The notes under the pieces were generated by a model. The model worked only from the letters and a program-made list of their open reading frames with translations, ran no database searches and was not told the origin of the DNA. From positions 1-47,149 of the forward strand of contig DASZJD010000026.1 in the NCBI GenBank assembly GCA_035948415.1: a stretch of DNA of 47,149 nt, given 5' to 3'. A program made the translations under genes and the position numbers. The DNA comes from Acidimicrobiia bacterium (lineage in GTDB: Bacteria > Actinomycetota > Acidimicrobiia > IMCC26256 > PALSA-555). Positions 1 to 7,520 of the stretch are shown piece after piece. How positions within the stretch are numbered: position 1 is the first letter of the stretch; each line of letters begins with the position of its first letter.

Positions 1-146
1 CCATCACCGAACAGACCCTCGACGTCACCCTGGCCTTGCTCTACGACTCGATGGGCGTCGACCGCCCCGTGGTGGTGTCAGGCTCGAGACCACCGAGGCG
101 CCGCGACGACCGGCAGGCGAAGCCAAGCGGCGTGTCGCATCGCTAG
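1..146 (+). CDS. C-terminal end of an unidentified ORF, cut by window edge
   Basis: An open frame enters from the left edge (codons from base 3) and stops at TAG 144-146, giving about 47 residues. The first part (TLDVTLALLYDSMGVDRP) looks like real protein. The last 20 residues are Arg/Pro-rich and look like out-of-frame translation, so a frameshift near base 70 is likely. I do not recognise the family. It may belong to the same broken gene as the fragment at 212-364. Confidence 0.25.
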   Translation, partial: ITEQTLDVTLALLYDSMGVDRPVVVSGSRPPRRRDDRQAKPSGVSHR

Positions 147-211
147 TTCCAGACGGAACTTCCCGCGCGGGCGAGCCGACCCGGCCGTGCCGGACCTCTG
201 GACCGAGCTGA

Positions 212-364
212 TCGATCAGTTATCTGTTGCGCACGCCAGTCGCGAACGGCAACGGGCAACACCTCTTCGAGGGCGTTGCGGGCTCCCCACGGCTCAACCT
301 GGACCTCGTCACGACGTTCAAGAGCGGCGTCGTGCTGCTCGTCTACGCACCAAGGTGGAGCTAG
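212..364 (+). pseudogene. C-terminal protein fragment, frame-disrupted remnant
   Basis: After a TGA at 209-211 this frame stays open to TAG 362-364. It encodes 50 protein-like residues ending in DLVTTFKSGVVLLVYAPRW, with alternating hydrophobic residues and normal codon use, but there is no start codon upstream. The frame overlaps the 5' part of a longer open frame (187-1344) whose translation there is low-complexity Arg-rich, so the coding frame up to about 355 is probably this one. It looks like the end of an upstream gene broken by indels, either real decay or assembly error. The family is not recognised. Confidence 0.35.
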
Positions 365-1344
365 GCTCCGCCGGCGTGTCGCTCTGGGACGACGAGGTCG
401 AGGCGCTCCGGCCGCGGCTACGGGAAGAGGCGGCGACGTTCATCGCGTCTGTCCGGTGGAACGAAGCCGACACCGCGACGCTGCGTATCGAGGATCGGGT
501 GGCCGCGCACCGGAAGGCCCAGTGGGGCGGCGAACCGTCGACCCGCGCCGTCGATCGCACGATCGAAGGACCTGCGGCGCCGATCAGGCTTCGCAGCTTC
601 ACCCATGAGCAGCCCGAGGGCGTGCTCCTCCACATTCACGGCGGCGCGTGGATGGCGGGTGCACCCGAGATGATGGATCAGCTCCTCGAGGTCATCGTCG
701 ACACGTGCAACGTGGCGGTGGTGAGCGTCGACTACCGCCTCGCCCCGGAGCACCCATACCCGGCGGGCCCCGATGACTGTGAGGCCGCGGCCTGCTGGTT
801 GCTCGAGCACGCGGCCGACGAGCTCGGCTCCGATCGACTACTCATCGGCGGCGAGTCGGCCGGCGCGCACCTCGCCGCGGTCACATTGCTCCGCATGAGG
901 GACAAGCATCGGGCCGCCGATCGCTTCCTCGGAGCGAACCTGGTCTTCGGGGCGTACGACCTGTCTCGCACTCCGAGTCAGCGCGGCGTCGGGCTGGCGT
1001 CCGGAACCGACATTCTCGACTCCACTGGCTTCCCGCTTGACCTGTTCCTGCCCGGGATGTCCGACCAGCAGCGCCGCGATCCCGATGTCTCCCCGCTGTA
1101 CGCGGACCTTCACGGGATGCCGCCCGCGCTCTTCTCCGTTGGCACCAACGATCACCTGCTCGATGACACCCTCTTCATGGCGGCGCGCTGGGAGGTCGCG
1201 GGTAATCGGAGCGAGTTGCTCGTATACCCGGATACGCCGCACGGATGTATCGCCCTGCCGTCCGTCGCCTCGCACTTCTTCCCACGGCTCTTCGACTTCG
1301 TGCGCGGGTGCCTCGAGACGCCGCTGCCCGTCAGCCCTCTCTAG
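355..1344 (+). CDS. Alpha/beta hydrolase, HSL-type esterase/lipase
   Basis: Predicted cytoplasmic carboxylesterase of the hormone-sensitive-lipase family, which hydrolyses short acyl esters. Counted from GTG 355 (329 aa), the oxyanion-hole motif HGGAW is at about 95-99. The nucleophile elbow GESAG has its Ser near 168. The acid is an Asp near 266 in the GTND segment, and the catalytic His is near 296 (TPHG). VDYRLAPEHPYPA, typical of the family, follows the oxyanion motif. The frame is open from GTG 187, but residues encoded by 187-354 are Arg-rich and compete with a more protein-like frame, so GTG 355 is preferred although its ribosome site is weak. That start overlaps the TAG of the upstream fragment. 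Substrate unknown. Confidence 0.8.
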   Translation: MELGSAGVSLWDDEVEALRPRLREEAATFIASVRWNEADTATLRIEDRVAAHRKAQWGGEPSTRAVDRTIEGPAAPIRLRSFTHEQPEGVLLHIHGGAWMAGAPEMMDQLLEVIVDTCNVAVVSVDYRLAPEHPYPAGPDDCEAAACWLLEHAADELGSDRLLIGGESAGAHLAAVTLLRMRDKHRAADRFLGANLVFGAYDLSRTPSQRGVGLASGTDILDSTGFPLDLFLPGMSDQQRRDPDVSPLYADLHGMPPALFSVGTNDHLLDDTLFMAARWEVAGNRSELLVYPDTPHGCIALPSVASHFFPRLFDFVRGCLETPLPVSPL

Positions 1345-1544
1345 CGCCGCAACGGCGCCAACGCCCGCCGCGAGGAAGGGCCGGCCGGGGCACGGATCGC
1401 ACGGCGTGGCGCTGCTCGCTCGCCTGGGGGCCGATGAGTTCGCGCGGTCCTCACGGTCGAATCGGTGACGCACCGCCGTTGACCCGTCATCGACGAGAAG
1501 TCCGGCGGCGAACACTCTGTCGGGCCGAGAAAGAAGGTGCCGCG

Positions 1545-2045
1545 ATGAGCGACCCGGTGACCACGATTGACGAGCGATTCAGCGAGCCCGACGTGGCTGG
1601 CACCAGCTGGGAGGAGACCCGTCGATTGCTCGAGACAGCCGATCTGTTCTGGATCGCAACCGTCCGGACCGACGGTCGACCACACCTGACTCCACTCGTG
1701 GCCGTGTGGCTGGATGGCGCCATCCACTTCTCAACTGGCCCAAGCGAGCAGAAGGCCATCAACCTCCGTGCCAATCCGGACGTGATCTTGACAACGGGCT
1801 GCAACACCTGGCAGAGCGGCGTCGACATCGTCATCGAGGGCACCGCCGCCCAGCTCACCGACGGCGACACGCTCGAACGCCTGGCCCAGGCCTGGGCCCG
1901 GAAATGGGATGGACGATGGCGATACGAAGCCCGCAATGGCACCTTTCACCATGGGCGAGGCACTGCGCTCGTCTTCTCCGTCACGCCAACCAAGATTCTC
2001 GCGTTTCGCAAGGGCACCTTCAGCCAGACCTGCCACCGTTTCTGA
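1545..2045 (+). CDS. Pyridoxamine 5'-phosphate oxidase-fold (PPOX/FDOR) protein
   Basis: A 166-aa protein of the split-barrel flavin/F420-binding family. The ATVRTDGRPHLTPL segment at about 38-51 is the typical first strand pair. HFSTGPSEQKAINLRANP at about 61-78 is the cofactor-phosphate region with the conserved Ser and Lys. The C-terminus has the usual FSVTPTKILAFRKG. Members reduce or oxidise small molecules with FMN or F420, and the cofactor cannot be decided by eye. ATG 1545 is chosen over earlier in-frame starts because translation before it is Arg-rich and an AGAAGG-type ribosome site lies just upstream. It stands alone between the esterase and the convergent PilZ gene. Confidence 0.75.
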   Translation: MSDPVTTIDERFSEPDVAGTSWEETRRLLETADLFWIATVRTDGRPHLTPLVAVWLDGAIHFSTGPSEQKAINLRANPDVILTTGCNTWQSGVDIVIEGTAAQLTDGDTLERLAQAWARKWDGRWRYEARNGTFHHGRGTALVFSVTPTKILAFRKGTFSQTCHRF

Positions 2046-2268
2046 CGTCTCGGCTCGGACTCGGCCGATGACTTCTGGGACTCGAGCGGCCAGCCGCCAG
2101 CACCCGCATCAGCCTCCCGGCTGGACGATCGGCAGCACTTGCCGCCTTACGCTTCGCCGCCGACGCCATCGTGTACACGAACCGCTCGAGGTGTTCTGGT
2201 CTCGGGTGAGTGACGGCTCGCGCGTTCACCGGGTCCTCGTGCCTCGGCCGACTGGCGTGGTCTAGCTC

Positions 2269-2916
2269 CTACCCAACGCCCGGCTGACTCATGGAGTCAT
2301 TCGCTCGCGGAACGCCGTCGAGGCTGCCGAGGAACGCTGTGATTCGCTCGATGTTGTCTCGGGTAATGCACGTGAATTGGACGCGCACCGTATAAGCGTT
2401 CTCGTAGGGCTGCATGGTGCAGTCGAGCACTTCCCCAACCGCCATGGCTGGCGAGACACCGGGCAGCTGCAAGACGACAAACGCCAGCGCGCCCTGGGGA
2501 ACGCGGGTCCCAACGTGGAGCTTCACGCCACCCACAGAGACGTCGATCGCTGCACAGCTCAACTGCATCCCATCCGGGTCATCGACTAGGTCAAGCTCGA
2601 CGCCGAGGCGCAGCGGGTAACGGTCATGTCGGCGCAACTCCGCCGGTGCTTTGAGAGCGACCTCGAGCACGTGTGGCTCGGGGTGGGCCACCACCGCCCC
2701 GAGCAATCGCTGGTCGCCATACCTGACCACGACTGGGACCCCAGCCGGTACGGGCGACCGAGCGGCGTCTCCCTCCAGTCGTACTCGGAGCCCGTCGCGA
2801 GATCCGACGCGAAACGAACCCCCCGAGAAGCCACCACCAAACGAGCGCGGCAGGCTGACCAGCACCATCCGGCCAGGCTGTGGCAGGCGATCGTCCTCGA
2901 CCGTTGGTGGGGTCAC
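2269..2916 (-). CDS. PilZ-domain protein, predicted c-di-GMP receptor
   Basis: A 215-aa soluble protein. Residues about 15-90 resemble the N-terminal YcgR-like flagellar-brake/PilZN barrel. Residues about 94-200 are a PilZ domain with RRHDR (95-99) and DVSVGG (125-130), matching the RxxxR and D/NxSxxG signature that binds cyclic di-GMP. The GTG start at 2916 is preceded by a good GGGGAG ribosome site. Within the window it is the only obvious c-di-GMP receptor, while two GGDEF-EAL proteins could make or degrade the nucleotide. By family, output would be on motility, secretion or envelope functions; no target gene adjoins it. Confidence 0.8.
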   Translation of the reverse strand: MTPPTVEDDRLPQPGRMVLVSLPRSFGGGFSGGSFRVGSRDGLRVRLEGDAARSPVPAGVPVVVRYGDQRLLGAVVAHPEPHVLEVALKAPAELRRHDRYPLRLGVELDLVDDPDGMQLSCAAIDVSVGGVKLHVGTRVPQGALAFVVLQLPGVSPAMAVGEVLDCTMQPYENAYTVRVQFTCITRDNIERITAFLGSLDGVPRANDSMSQPGVG

Positions 2917-3322
2917 GGCGCTCCCCGACTCGCTGGCCGTGTATCGGCCCGTAGTGGCACGGCTTTGAGTCAGATCCGGTGGAGAGTTCCTGGGCTGAAC
3001 GAGGCCGATCCGAGGCTGGAGGCGTGGGCAACTGGCTCAGTGCGACTCGCGGTCTGCAAGACCGCGAGTCGAGCGAGCGAGATGGGGTGGCGACGCCCCA
3101 CGGCGGAGCGCGCGCGCCCTCTGCGGACCCCTGGCGCGAGCCGCTGAGCTCCGCCATGTAGGAGCCGAAGGGGGCCTCGAGCGGTGGTCTCGGAGCGATA
3201 TCGGCTCTGGCCTGCAAAGACGCGTGCGACAGCGATGGCGGCCGCGCAGATCCTTAGTGGGGCCTCGACACGCTCGTCACCGGCGTGATGGACTCCGCCG
3301 GGGGGCGCCGGGGGGAGATGCG
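2917..3322 (+). other. Intergenic region between divergent PilZ and LAFTG genes
   Basis: About 400 bases with no convincing coding frame; the translations are Arg/Ser-rich. The region holds a perfect 12-bp hairpin (3043-3071) and, at its right end, the GGGGGGAG ribosome site of the gene at 3323. Both flanking genes start from it, so it should carry both promoters. I see no clear -35/-10 pair. Confidence 0.5.
3043..3071. promoter_or_regulatory. Perfect 12-bp inverted repeat, 5-nt loop
   Basis: CGACTCGCGGTC (3043-3054) is followed by TGCAA and then its exact reverse complement GACCGCGAGTCG (3060-3071). It lies between divergent genes, so it is not an obvious terminator for either. It could be a leader hairpin or a regulator site. 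There is no T-tract on either side. Confidence 0.55.
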
Positions 3323-3625
3323 ATGACGGCAGGGTCCTTGCGGTCGCTGGGGCGACCGCTGGTGCTGGCAGCACTCACGCTGGCGGTGTTCGCGCCAGTA
3401 GCAGCGTTCGCCCAGACCGACTACCCGACGACACCGACGACCGAACCGCGTAGCGGGGAACCCGTCACGGTCACGGGGCCGCACGTGGTTTCTCCCAGGA
3501 CCAACGACGGCGCCCTGGCGTTCACGGGCGGCGACATCGCGGTCCTCGCTGAGCTGGGCCTAGTCGCCACCGCGGGAGGGTTCGTGCTGGTGCGGGTAGG
3601 CCGCCGCTCTGGCCTCACGCGCTGA
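3323..3625 (+). CDS. Small secreted surface protein with LAFTG sorting-type motif
   Basis: A 100-aa protein. A signal peptide covers residues 1-30 (basic start, hydrophobic core, cleavage after AFA), followed by about 34 mature residues rich in Thr/Pro. LAFTG at 65-69 precedes a hydrophobic segment (about 72-91) and a basic tail VGRRSGLTR. This matches the layout of a cell-wall sorting signal, with LAXTG as recognised by class E sortases of high-GC Gram-positives. ATG 3323 has GGGGGGAG just upstream; the longer frame from 3224 is Arg-rich and rejected. The sortase itself is not in the window. The mature region is too short for an enzyme, so an envelope or structural role is inferred. Confidence 0.65.
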   Translation: MTAGSLRSLGRPLVLAALTLAVFAPVAAFAQTDYPTTPTTEPRSGEPVTVTGPHVVSPRTNDGALAFTGGDIAVLAELGLVATAGGFVLVRVGRRSGLTR

Positions 3626-3705
3626 AAACTTTTCAGGTAGATAGGCGATCTGGCGTGGCGACCGGAACCCGATAGCTGAGCCACCCGCTATGCAATTCAG
3701 GGTCA

Positions 3706-4662
3706 TCAGTGTCGGCCCGAGAAGGTTATGACCGTCTTCCCCTCGGGCCCGGTCTTGCCGTCCATCCCGGGCACGTCATCAAGTGCGATTCGGGCGATCG
3801 GCGGTGCGACAATGCGCCCGCTGGCGATAGCGTCCGCGACCTGCTCGAGCATTCCGCTCGCTGCGCGCAGTTCATAGTTCACCCCGGTGACTCCCCGTGA
3901 GGCGAGTCCTTCAATGTCGGCGGCGAACTGGAACCGTGTCTTTAGTGCCGTGCCGCCGCTGCGAACGAGAGACGCCAGCTCGGCAAAGTCGTCGGCGTCG
4001 CTCGCCAGATCGATGAGGACGTCGATGCCGTCGGGGTGCGCCCGCCGTAGGGCATCAGGCACGGACCCCGCCTTGTAGTCGATCACTTCCGCAGCCCCGT
4101 AGCTGCGTAGCCGATCACCGGCGTCGGCACTTGCCACGGCAACCACGTGGGCGTCGGCGTTCGCGGCAAATTGGGTCGCGAACGAACCGACGCCGCCCGC
4201 GGCGCCTACCAGCACTGCGGTCTTGCCACTGAGGGGCTCGAGCGATTCGACGATCTCGAGCGCGGCCGAGCCGGCGGTGGGCAGCGCTGCGGCGACAACA
4301 GGATCGAGACCCTTCGGCACACGCGCCAGCGGCTGGTCCTCACTGACCGCGACGAGCTCTGCGTACGTACCCGTCGAGCCCCACGGGGCGATCAGCAGCT
4401 GACCGAACAGCTCCTCGCCGAGCGCGAACCTACTCGCGCCCTCGCCGAGAGCCTCGACGATGCCCGCCACATCGACGCCGAGGACGAGGGGGAACTGTGC
4501 CGGCCCGATCGGCTGCAACGCACCGTCGGCGATCATCCGATCCAGCGGATTCATCCCGGCCCCCTCGACCTTGATCAACACCTGTCCCGGTCCCGGCTGC
4601 GGATCGGGCACCTCCATGAGCGCCGGCATGGCGCCGTACTCGTTCACGGCAATGACACGCAC
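3706..4662 (-). CDS. MDR-superfamily oxidoreductase, quinone-oxidoreductase-like
   Basis: A 318-aa NADP-dependent enzyme of the medium-chain dehydrogenase/reductase superfamily. It has an N-terminal GroES-like fold (EVPDPQPGPGQVLIKVEGAGMNP-type region, about 15-40) and a Rossmann domain with LVGAAGGVGSFATQ at about 150. It lacks the structural-zinc cysteine cluster of classical alcohol dehydrogenases, so zinc-independent quinone/enone reduction is more likely. GTG 4662 is preferred to an upstream ATG because GGGGAGG lies just before it and residues before it are not family-like. The F420/NADP-type reductase ends 55 bases upstream on the same strand, so the two may be one transcription unit. 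Convergent with the LAFTG gene. Confidence 0.8.
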   Translation of the reverse strand: MRVIAVNEYGAMPALMEVPDPQPGPGQVLIKVEGAGMNPLDRMIADGALQPIGPAQFPLVLGVDVAGIVEALGEGASRFALGEELFGQLLIAPWGSTGTYAELVAVSEDQPLARVPKGLDPVVAAALPTAGSAALEIVESLEPLSGKTAVLVGAAGGVGSFATQFAANADAHVVAVASADAGDRLRSYGAAEVIDYKAGSVPDALRRAHPDGIDVLIDLASDADDFAELASLVRSGGTALKTRFQFAADIEGLASRGVTGVNYELRAASGMLEQVADAIASGRIVAPPIARIALDDVPGMDGKTGPEGKTVITFSGRH

Positions 4663-4717
4663 CGTGCCCTCCCCTCTTGTAACACGGCAGTGCGTACCGG
4701 AGACCAGCACCGGCGAA

Positions 4718-5332
4718 TCACTGCAGTCTCACCAGGTTGACGCCAGCGAGGGGGCCTCCGGCCTGTTGCATGCGACCCCCGGTCCCGAGCTCACCGAGAT
4801 CGATCGGGAAGAACCCGGCGTGCTCGAAGAGGTCTGCGACTGACGCCTTCGCGGCACCGTCGTCGCCGGAGAGGAACAGCACACGTCGGCCACCGGCCTC
4901 CTGCGGATCGCTTCCAAGGACCCCAGCAAAGAGGGTGTTAGCGGCCTTCACGACCCGTGCACCTTCAACGAGCATCGCCACGATCTCACTCGATGAACGC
5001 CCGCCGAGATCCACCAGCTTCATCTCGGGGAGGAGATAAGAGTTGGTCTGGTCGACGACGATCTTGCCGTCCCAATCCCCGCCCGCAACCGCCTCGGGGA
5101 CGCTCGCCCACGGCACCGCGATCACAACCAGTGCCGATGCGGCCGCTTCACCGACCGTGCCGGCCGAGACACCTGCTCCGAGGTCGTCGACCACGGCCGC
5201 CAGGGACTGTGGGCCGCGGCTGTTGGCGATCACGACCTTGCGATTGGCCCGCTGCGCCACGCGAGCAAACGCCTGACCGGCGCTTCCTGCGCCAATGATT
5301 CCGACCGTATCGACGCTCGTCTCAGCAGCCAT
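4718..5332 (-). CDS. NADPH-dependent F420 reductase-like (F420/NADP oxidoreductase family)
   Basis: A 204-aa Rossmann protein opening with TVGIIGAGSAGQAFARVA (GxGxxG) and, at the end of the second strand, NSRGPQSL, the usual NADP 2'-phosphate-binding segment of this family. VVIAVPWASVPEA and DQTNSYLL match the cofactor pocket of F420H2:NADP+ oxidoreductases and related reductases. Length agrees with the family. ATG 5332 is used; 12 extra residues from an upstream ATG are not family-like. It precedes the MDR oxidoreductase on the same strand, suggesting shared redox metabolism. The true electron partner is not shown by sequence. Confidence 0.75.
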   Translation of the reverse strand: MAAETSVDTVGIIGAGSAGQAFARVAQRANRKVVIANSRGPQSLAAVVDDLGAGVSAGTVGEAAASALVVIAVPWASVPEAVAGGDWDGKIVVDQTNSYLLPEMKLVDLGGRSSSEIVAMLVEGARVVKAANTLFAGVLGSDPQEAGGRRVLFLSGDDGAAKASVADLFEHAGFFPIDLGELGTGGRMQQAGGPLAGVNLVRLQ

Positions 5333-5406
5333 ACGGTGATCGTCCCGTTGTGCCGGTGCTTGTCGCATCCGCCAAATGGCCAGTCGTTGGTCCGCAGCGC
5401 CGCTAG

Positions 5407-5667
5407 GGCGTCTGGATCCAGCACTTCTCCTTAGAAACAGCGCCTGGTCTGCTTGTCGAGTCCGTCACAACGGACGGTCCGACAGAGAAGGCCGGCATTC
5501 AAGCGGGCGACCTGATTGTCGCCGGGGGCGACCAAGACCTCCGTTCTCTGACCGGGCTAGCGGCGGCCCATGCCGGAGCTAACGAGGTCTTGCCGTTTCG
5601 GCTGGTACGCGGCTCGCAAACCAGACAAGCAAGGGTGAGGCTTTCAGATGGAGCGCTCGGCAGGTGA
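5407..5667 (+). pseudogene. Orphan PDZ domain, remnant of an HtrA/DegP-type protease
   Basis: The frame is open from just after TAG 5404-5406 to TGA 5665-5667 (86 residues) with no ATG, GTG or TTG at its beginning. The translation is a clear PDZ domain. GLLVESV is the carboxylate-binding strand, GPTEKAGIQAGDLIVAGG is the signature turn and strand, and LPFRLVRGSQ is the later strand. That is the order seen at the C-terminus of HtrA/DegP serine proteases. No protease domain lies upstream, where the divergent reductase gene begins at 5332. I read it as the tail left after deletion or rearrangement. A small free-standing PDZ protein with an unusual start is the alternative. Confidence 0.6.
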
Positions 5668-5741
5668 CGTGATCCTCAGCGAGCCTGAATGAGCGACGAT
5701 CGCTGAGAACATCCATCTAACGCACAGGTACCGTCGGAGCC

Positions 5742-6338
5742 ATGAACGCGCCGCATCCCCCTGCATTGGGACCGCTCACGCCACTGATCGGCACCTGGGA
5801 AGGGGATCGTGGCTACGACGACGCGTACGTGTACGCAGTCGGTCGCGAGCAGTGCGCCCAATTTCGAGAACACAGCACCTTCAGACCGGCCGGGCCAGCC
5901 CACAATGGAGCCCAAGCCCTGTATCGACTGGACTACACAACCACCGCGTGGCGCATCGGGGAAGACGATCCGTTCCACACGGAGATTGGCTACTGGTTCT
6001 GGGACGCCGAACACAGCCTCGTCATGCGAGGGCTCGTTACGCCGCGAGGCATCGTCGCCCTGGCCGGGGGCTCGGCAAGTCCTGGAGACAAGGTCCTGAC
6101 GGTCGCCGCGGAGGCCGGGCGCGAGGGGTTCGGGATCCTGTCGAATCCCTACCTGACCCCCACTGCCCAGACCACCGCCTTTCGGATGACAATCGACCTC
6201 TCGACGCCAGACGAGTTCTCCTACGACCAACAGACCTACATGCTCCAACCCCGAATTGAGGGTCCGTACTGTCACCGTGACCGCAACACGCTCAACCGGT
6301 ACAGGACTGATCACGAAAACTCAAAAGTCAAATTTTGA
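5742..6338 (+). CDS. Nitrobindin-like heme-binding beta-barrel protein
   Basis: A 198-aa protein with LGPLTPLIGTWEGD (8-21), the opening of the nitrobindin/DUF1794 (fatty-acid-binding-like) barrel, and a WFWDAEHSLVMRG strand region. Family members are 10-stranded barrels that bind heme or small hydrophobic ligands. The usual ligand His near the C-terminus may be the one in YCHRDRNTLNRY, but the flanks differ from canonical nitrobindin. The GTWxGxG glycine pattern is altered to GTWEGDRG. No Shine-Dalgarno is visible. TACCGT at 5729-5734 sits seven bases before the ATG and is compatible with a leaderless transcript. Confidence 0.6.
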   Translation: MNAPHPPALGPLTPLIGTWEGDRGYDDAYVYAVGREQCAQFREHSTFRPAGPAHNGAQALYRLDYTTTAWRIGEDDPFHTEIGYWFWDAEHSLVMRGLVTPRGIVALAGGSASPGDKVLTVAAEAGREGFGILSNPYLTPTAQTTAFRMTIDLSTPDEFSYDQQTYMLQPRIEGPYCHRDRNTLNRYRTDHENSKVKF

Positions 6339-6587
6339 AACCGCCCGTGCGCGACCCGACCACGCACCGACGATCGAGCACTGGTCCCCAGGGATCGTCC
6401 GGCGCCAGACTGGCAAGTGGCTTTGTGATCATCTCGCCACCCACTCCGAGTGATCGCGAACGGGACGACCGCATTACAGGTGGCCGACGATCGTTCGGCA
6501 GCCTGATGACCATCGCACTGCAAGGGGTGATCCTCGCTTCGACCCAGACCACACCCCGCTCCTTCAGCACAAGGGGAGGCTGATGCC

Positions 6588-7418
6588 ATGACAACAGACG
6601 CTCTGTCTGCAGACGGACGAGCACGAGGACTCGCAGACGGCAACCAGATGCCTATCCCGGGCCTCGGCGTCTGGCAGGTACCCGATGGGCCCGAGTGTGT
6701 CAACGCGGTGCGCTGGGCGCTCGAACTCGGGTATCGCCACATCGACACCGCTCAGGCCTACGGCAACGAGGAGAGCGTTGGAAAGGGACTGCGTGAGAGC
6801 GGAGTCCCGCGGGACGAGGTGTTCGTCACCACGAAGTTCTATCCAGAGCACCGGGACCCAGCTGCCGAGGCCGAGCGCAGCCTCAAGCGCCTCGGTGTCG
6901 ACCGAGTCGACCTGTACATCATTCACTGGCCCCAGGGCGGGCCCGTCTGGGCGTGGCCAGGAATGGAGCGGGCTCTCAACCTTGGTTTGACCCGCTCGAT
7001 CGGCGTATCCAACTTCAGCGTCAGCGAGCTCAACGAGTTGATGGCGGCGGCGCATGTCGCGCCAGCTGTCAATCAGGTGCAGTTCAGTCCGTTCAAGTAC
7101 CGCCGCGAGCTCCTTGAGTCCTGCCAGCAGCGCGGCATCGTGCTCGAGGCCTACAGCCCGCTCGGTACAGGCCAAAACCTGTCCGATGCGACCGTCAACC
7201 GGATTGCAAAGCGCGTCGGGCACACGCCGGCACAGGTGCTGCTGCGCTGGTGCGTGCAGCACAGCCTCCCCGTAATCACCAAGTCGACGCACCGCGAACG
7301 CATCGCAGAAAACCTCCAGATCTTCGACTTCACCTTGTCAGAGGAGGACATGACGCAACTCGACGCACTGGACGAGACCGATGGAACCGGCCAAGCCCTC
7401 GAGGACAATTGGTGGTGA
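6588..7418 (+). CDS. Aldo/keto reductase, diketogulonate-reductase type
   Basis: A 276-aa NADPH-dependent carbonyl reductase with the full AKR tetrad: Asp53 and Tyr58 in HIDTAQAYGNE, Lys83 in VTTKFYP, and His113 in IIHWP. GVSNFSVSEL and NQVQFSPF follow as in AKR5-type enzymes. The C-terminal KSTHRERIAENLQIFDF binds the NADPH 2'-phosphate. A strong GGGGAGG ribosome site precedes ATG 6588. It lies about 100 bases before the cyclic-nucleotide/flavoprotein fusion on the same strand and may be co-transcribed with it. The substrate is not predictable. Confidence 0.88.
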   Translation: MTTDALSADGRARGLADGNQMPIPGLGVWQVPDGPECVNAVRWALELGYRHIDTAQAYGNEESVGKGLRESGVPRDEVFVTTKFYPEHRDPAAEAERSLKRLGVDRVDLYIIHWPQGGPVWAWPGMERALNLGLTRSIGVSNFSVSELNELMAAAHVAPAVNQVQFSPFKYRRELLESCQQRGIVLEAYSPLGTGQNLSDATVNRIAKRVGHTPAQVLLRWCVQHSLPVITKSTHRERIAENLQIFDFTLSEEDMTQLDALDETDGTGQALEDNWW

Positions 7419-7520
7419 AGCCAGGGCAGTGCCGTCGCCACTTCGCGGGCCGCTCCGCGCCGGCGAGGTGGGTCGGCACCGACCACGGTCTGAGACTCCT
7501 ACAGAGATGGGTAGTTTGCG

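Noticed and set aside
3043-3071. tRNA anticodon arm or tRNA gene
   Set aside because: No acceptor stem, TTCGA-type T-loop or D-arm could be found around the hairpin.
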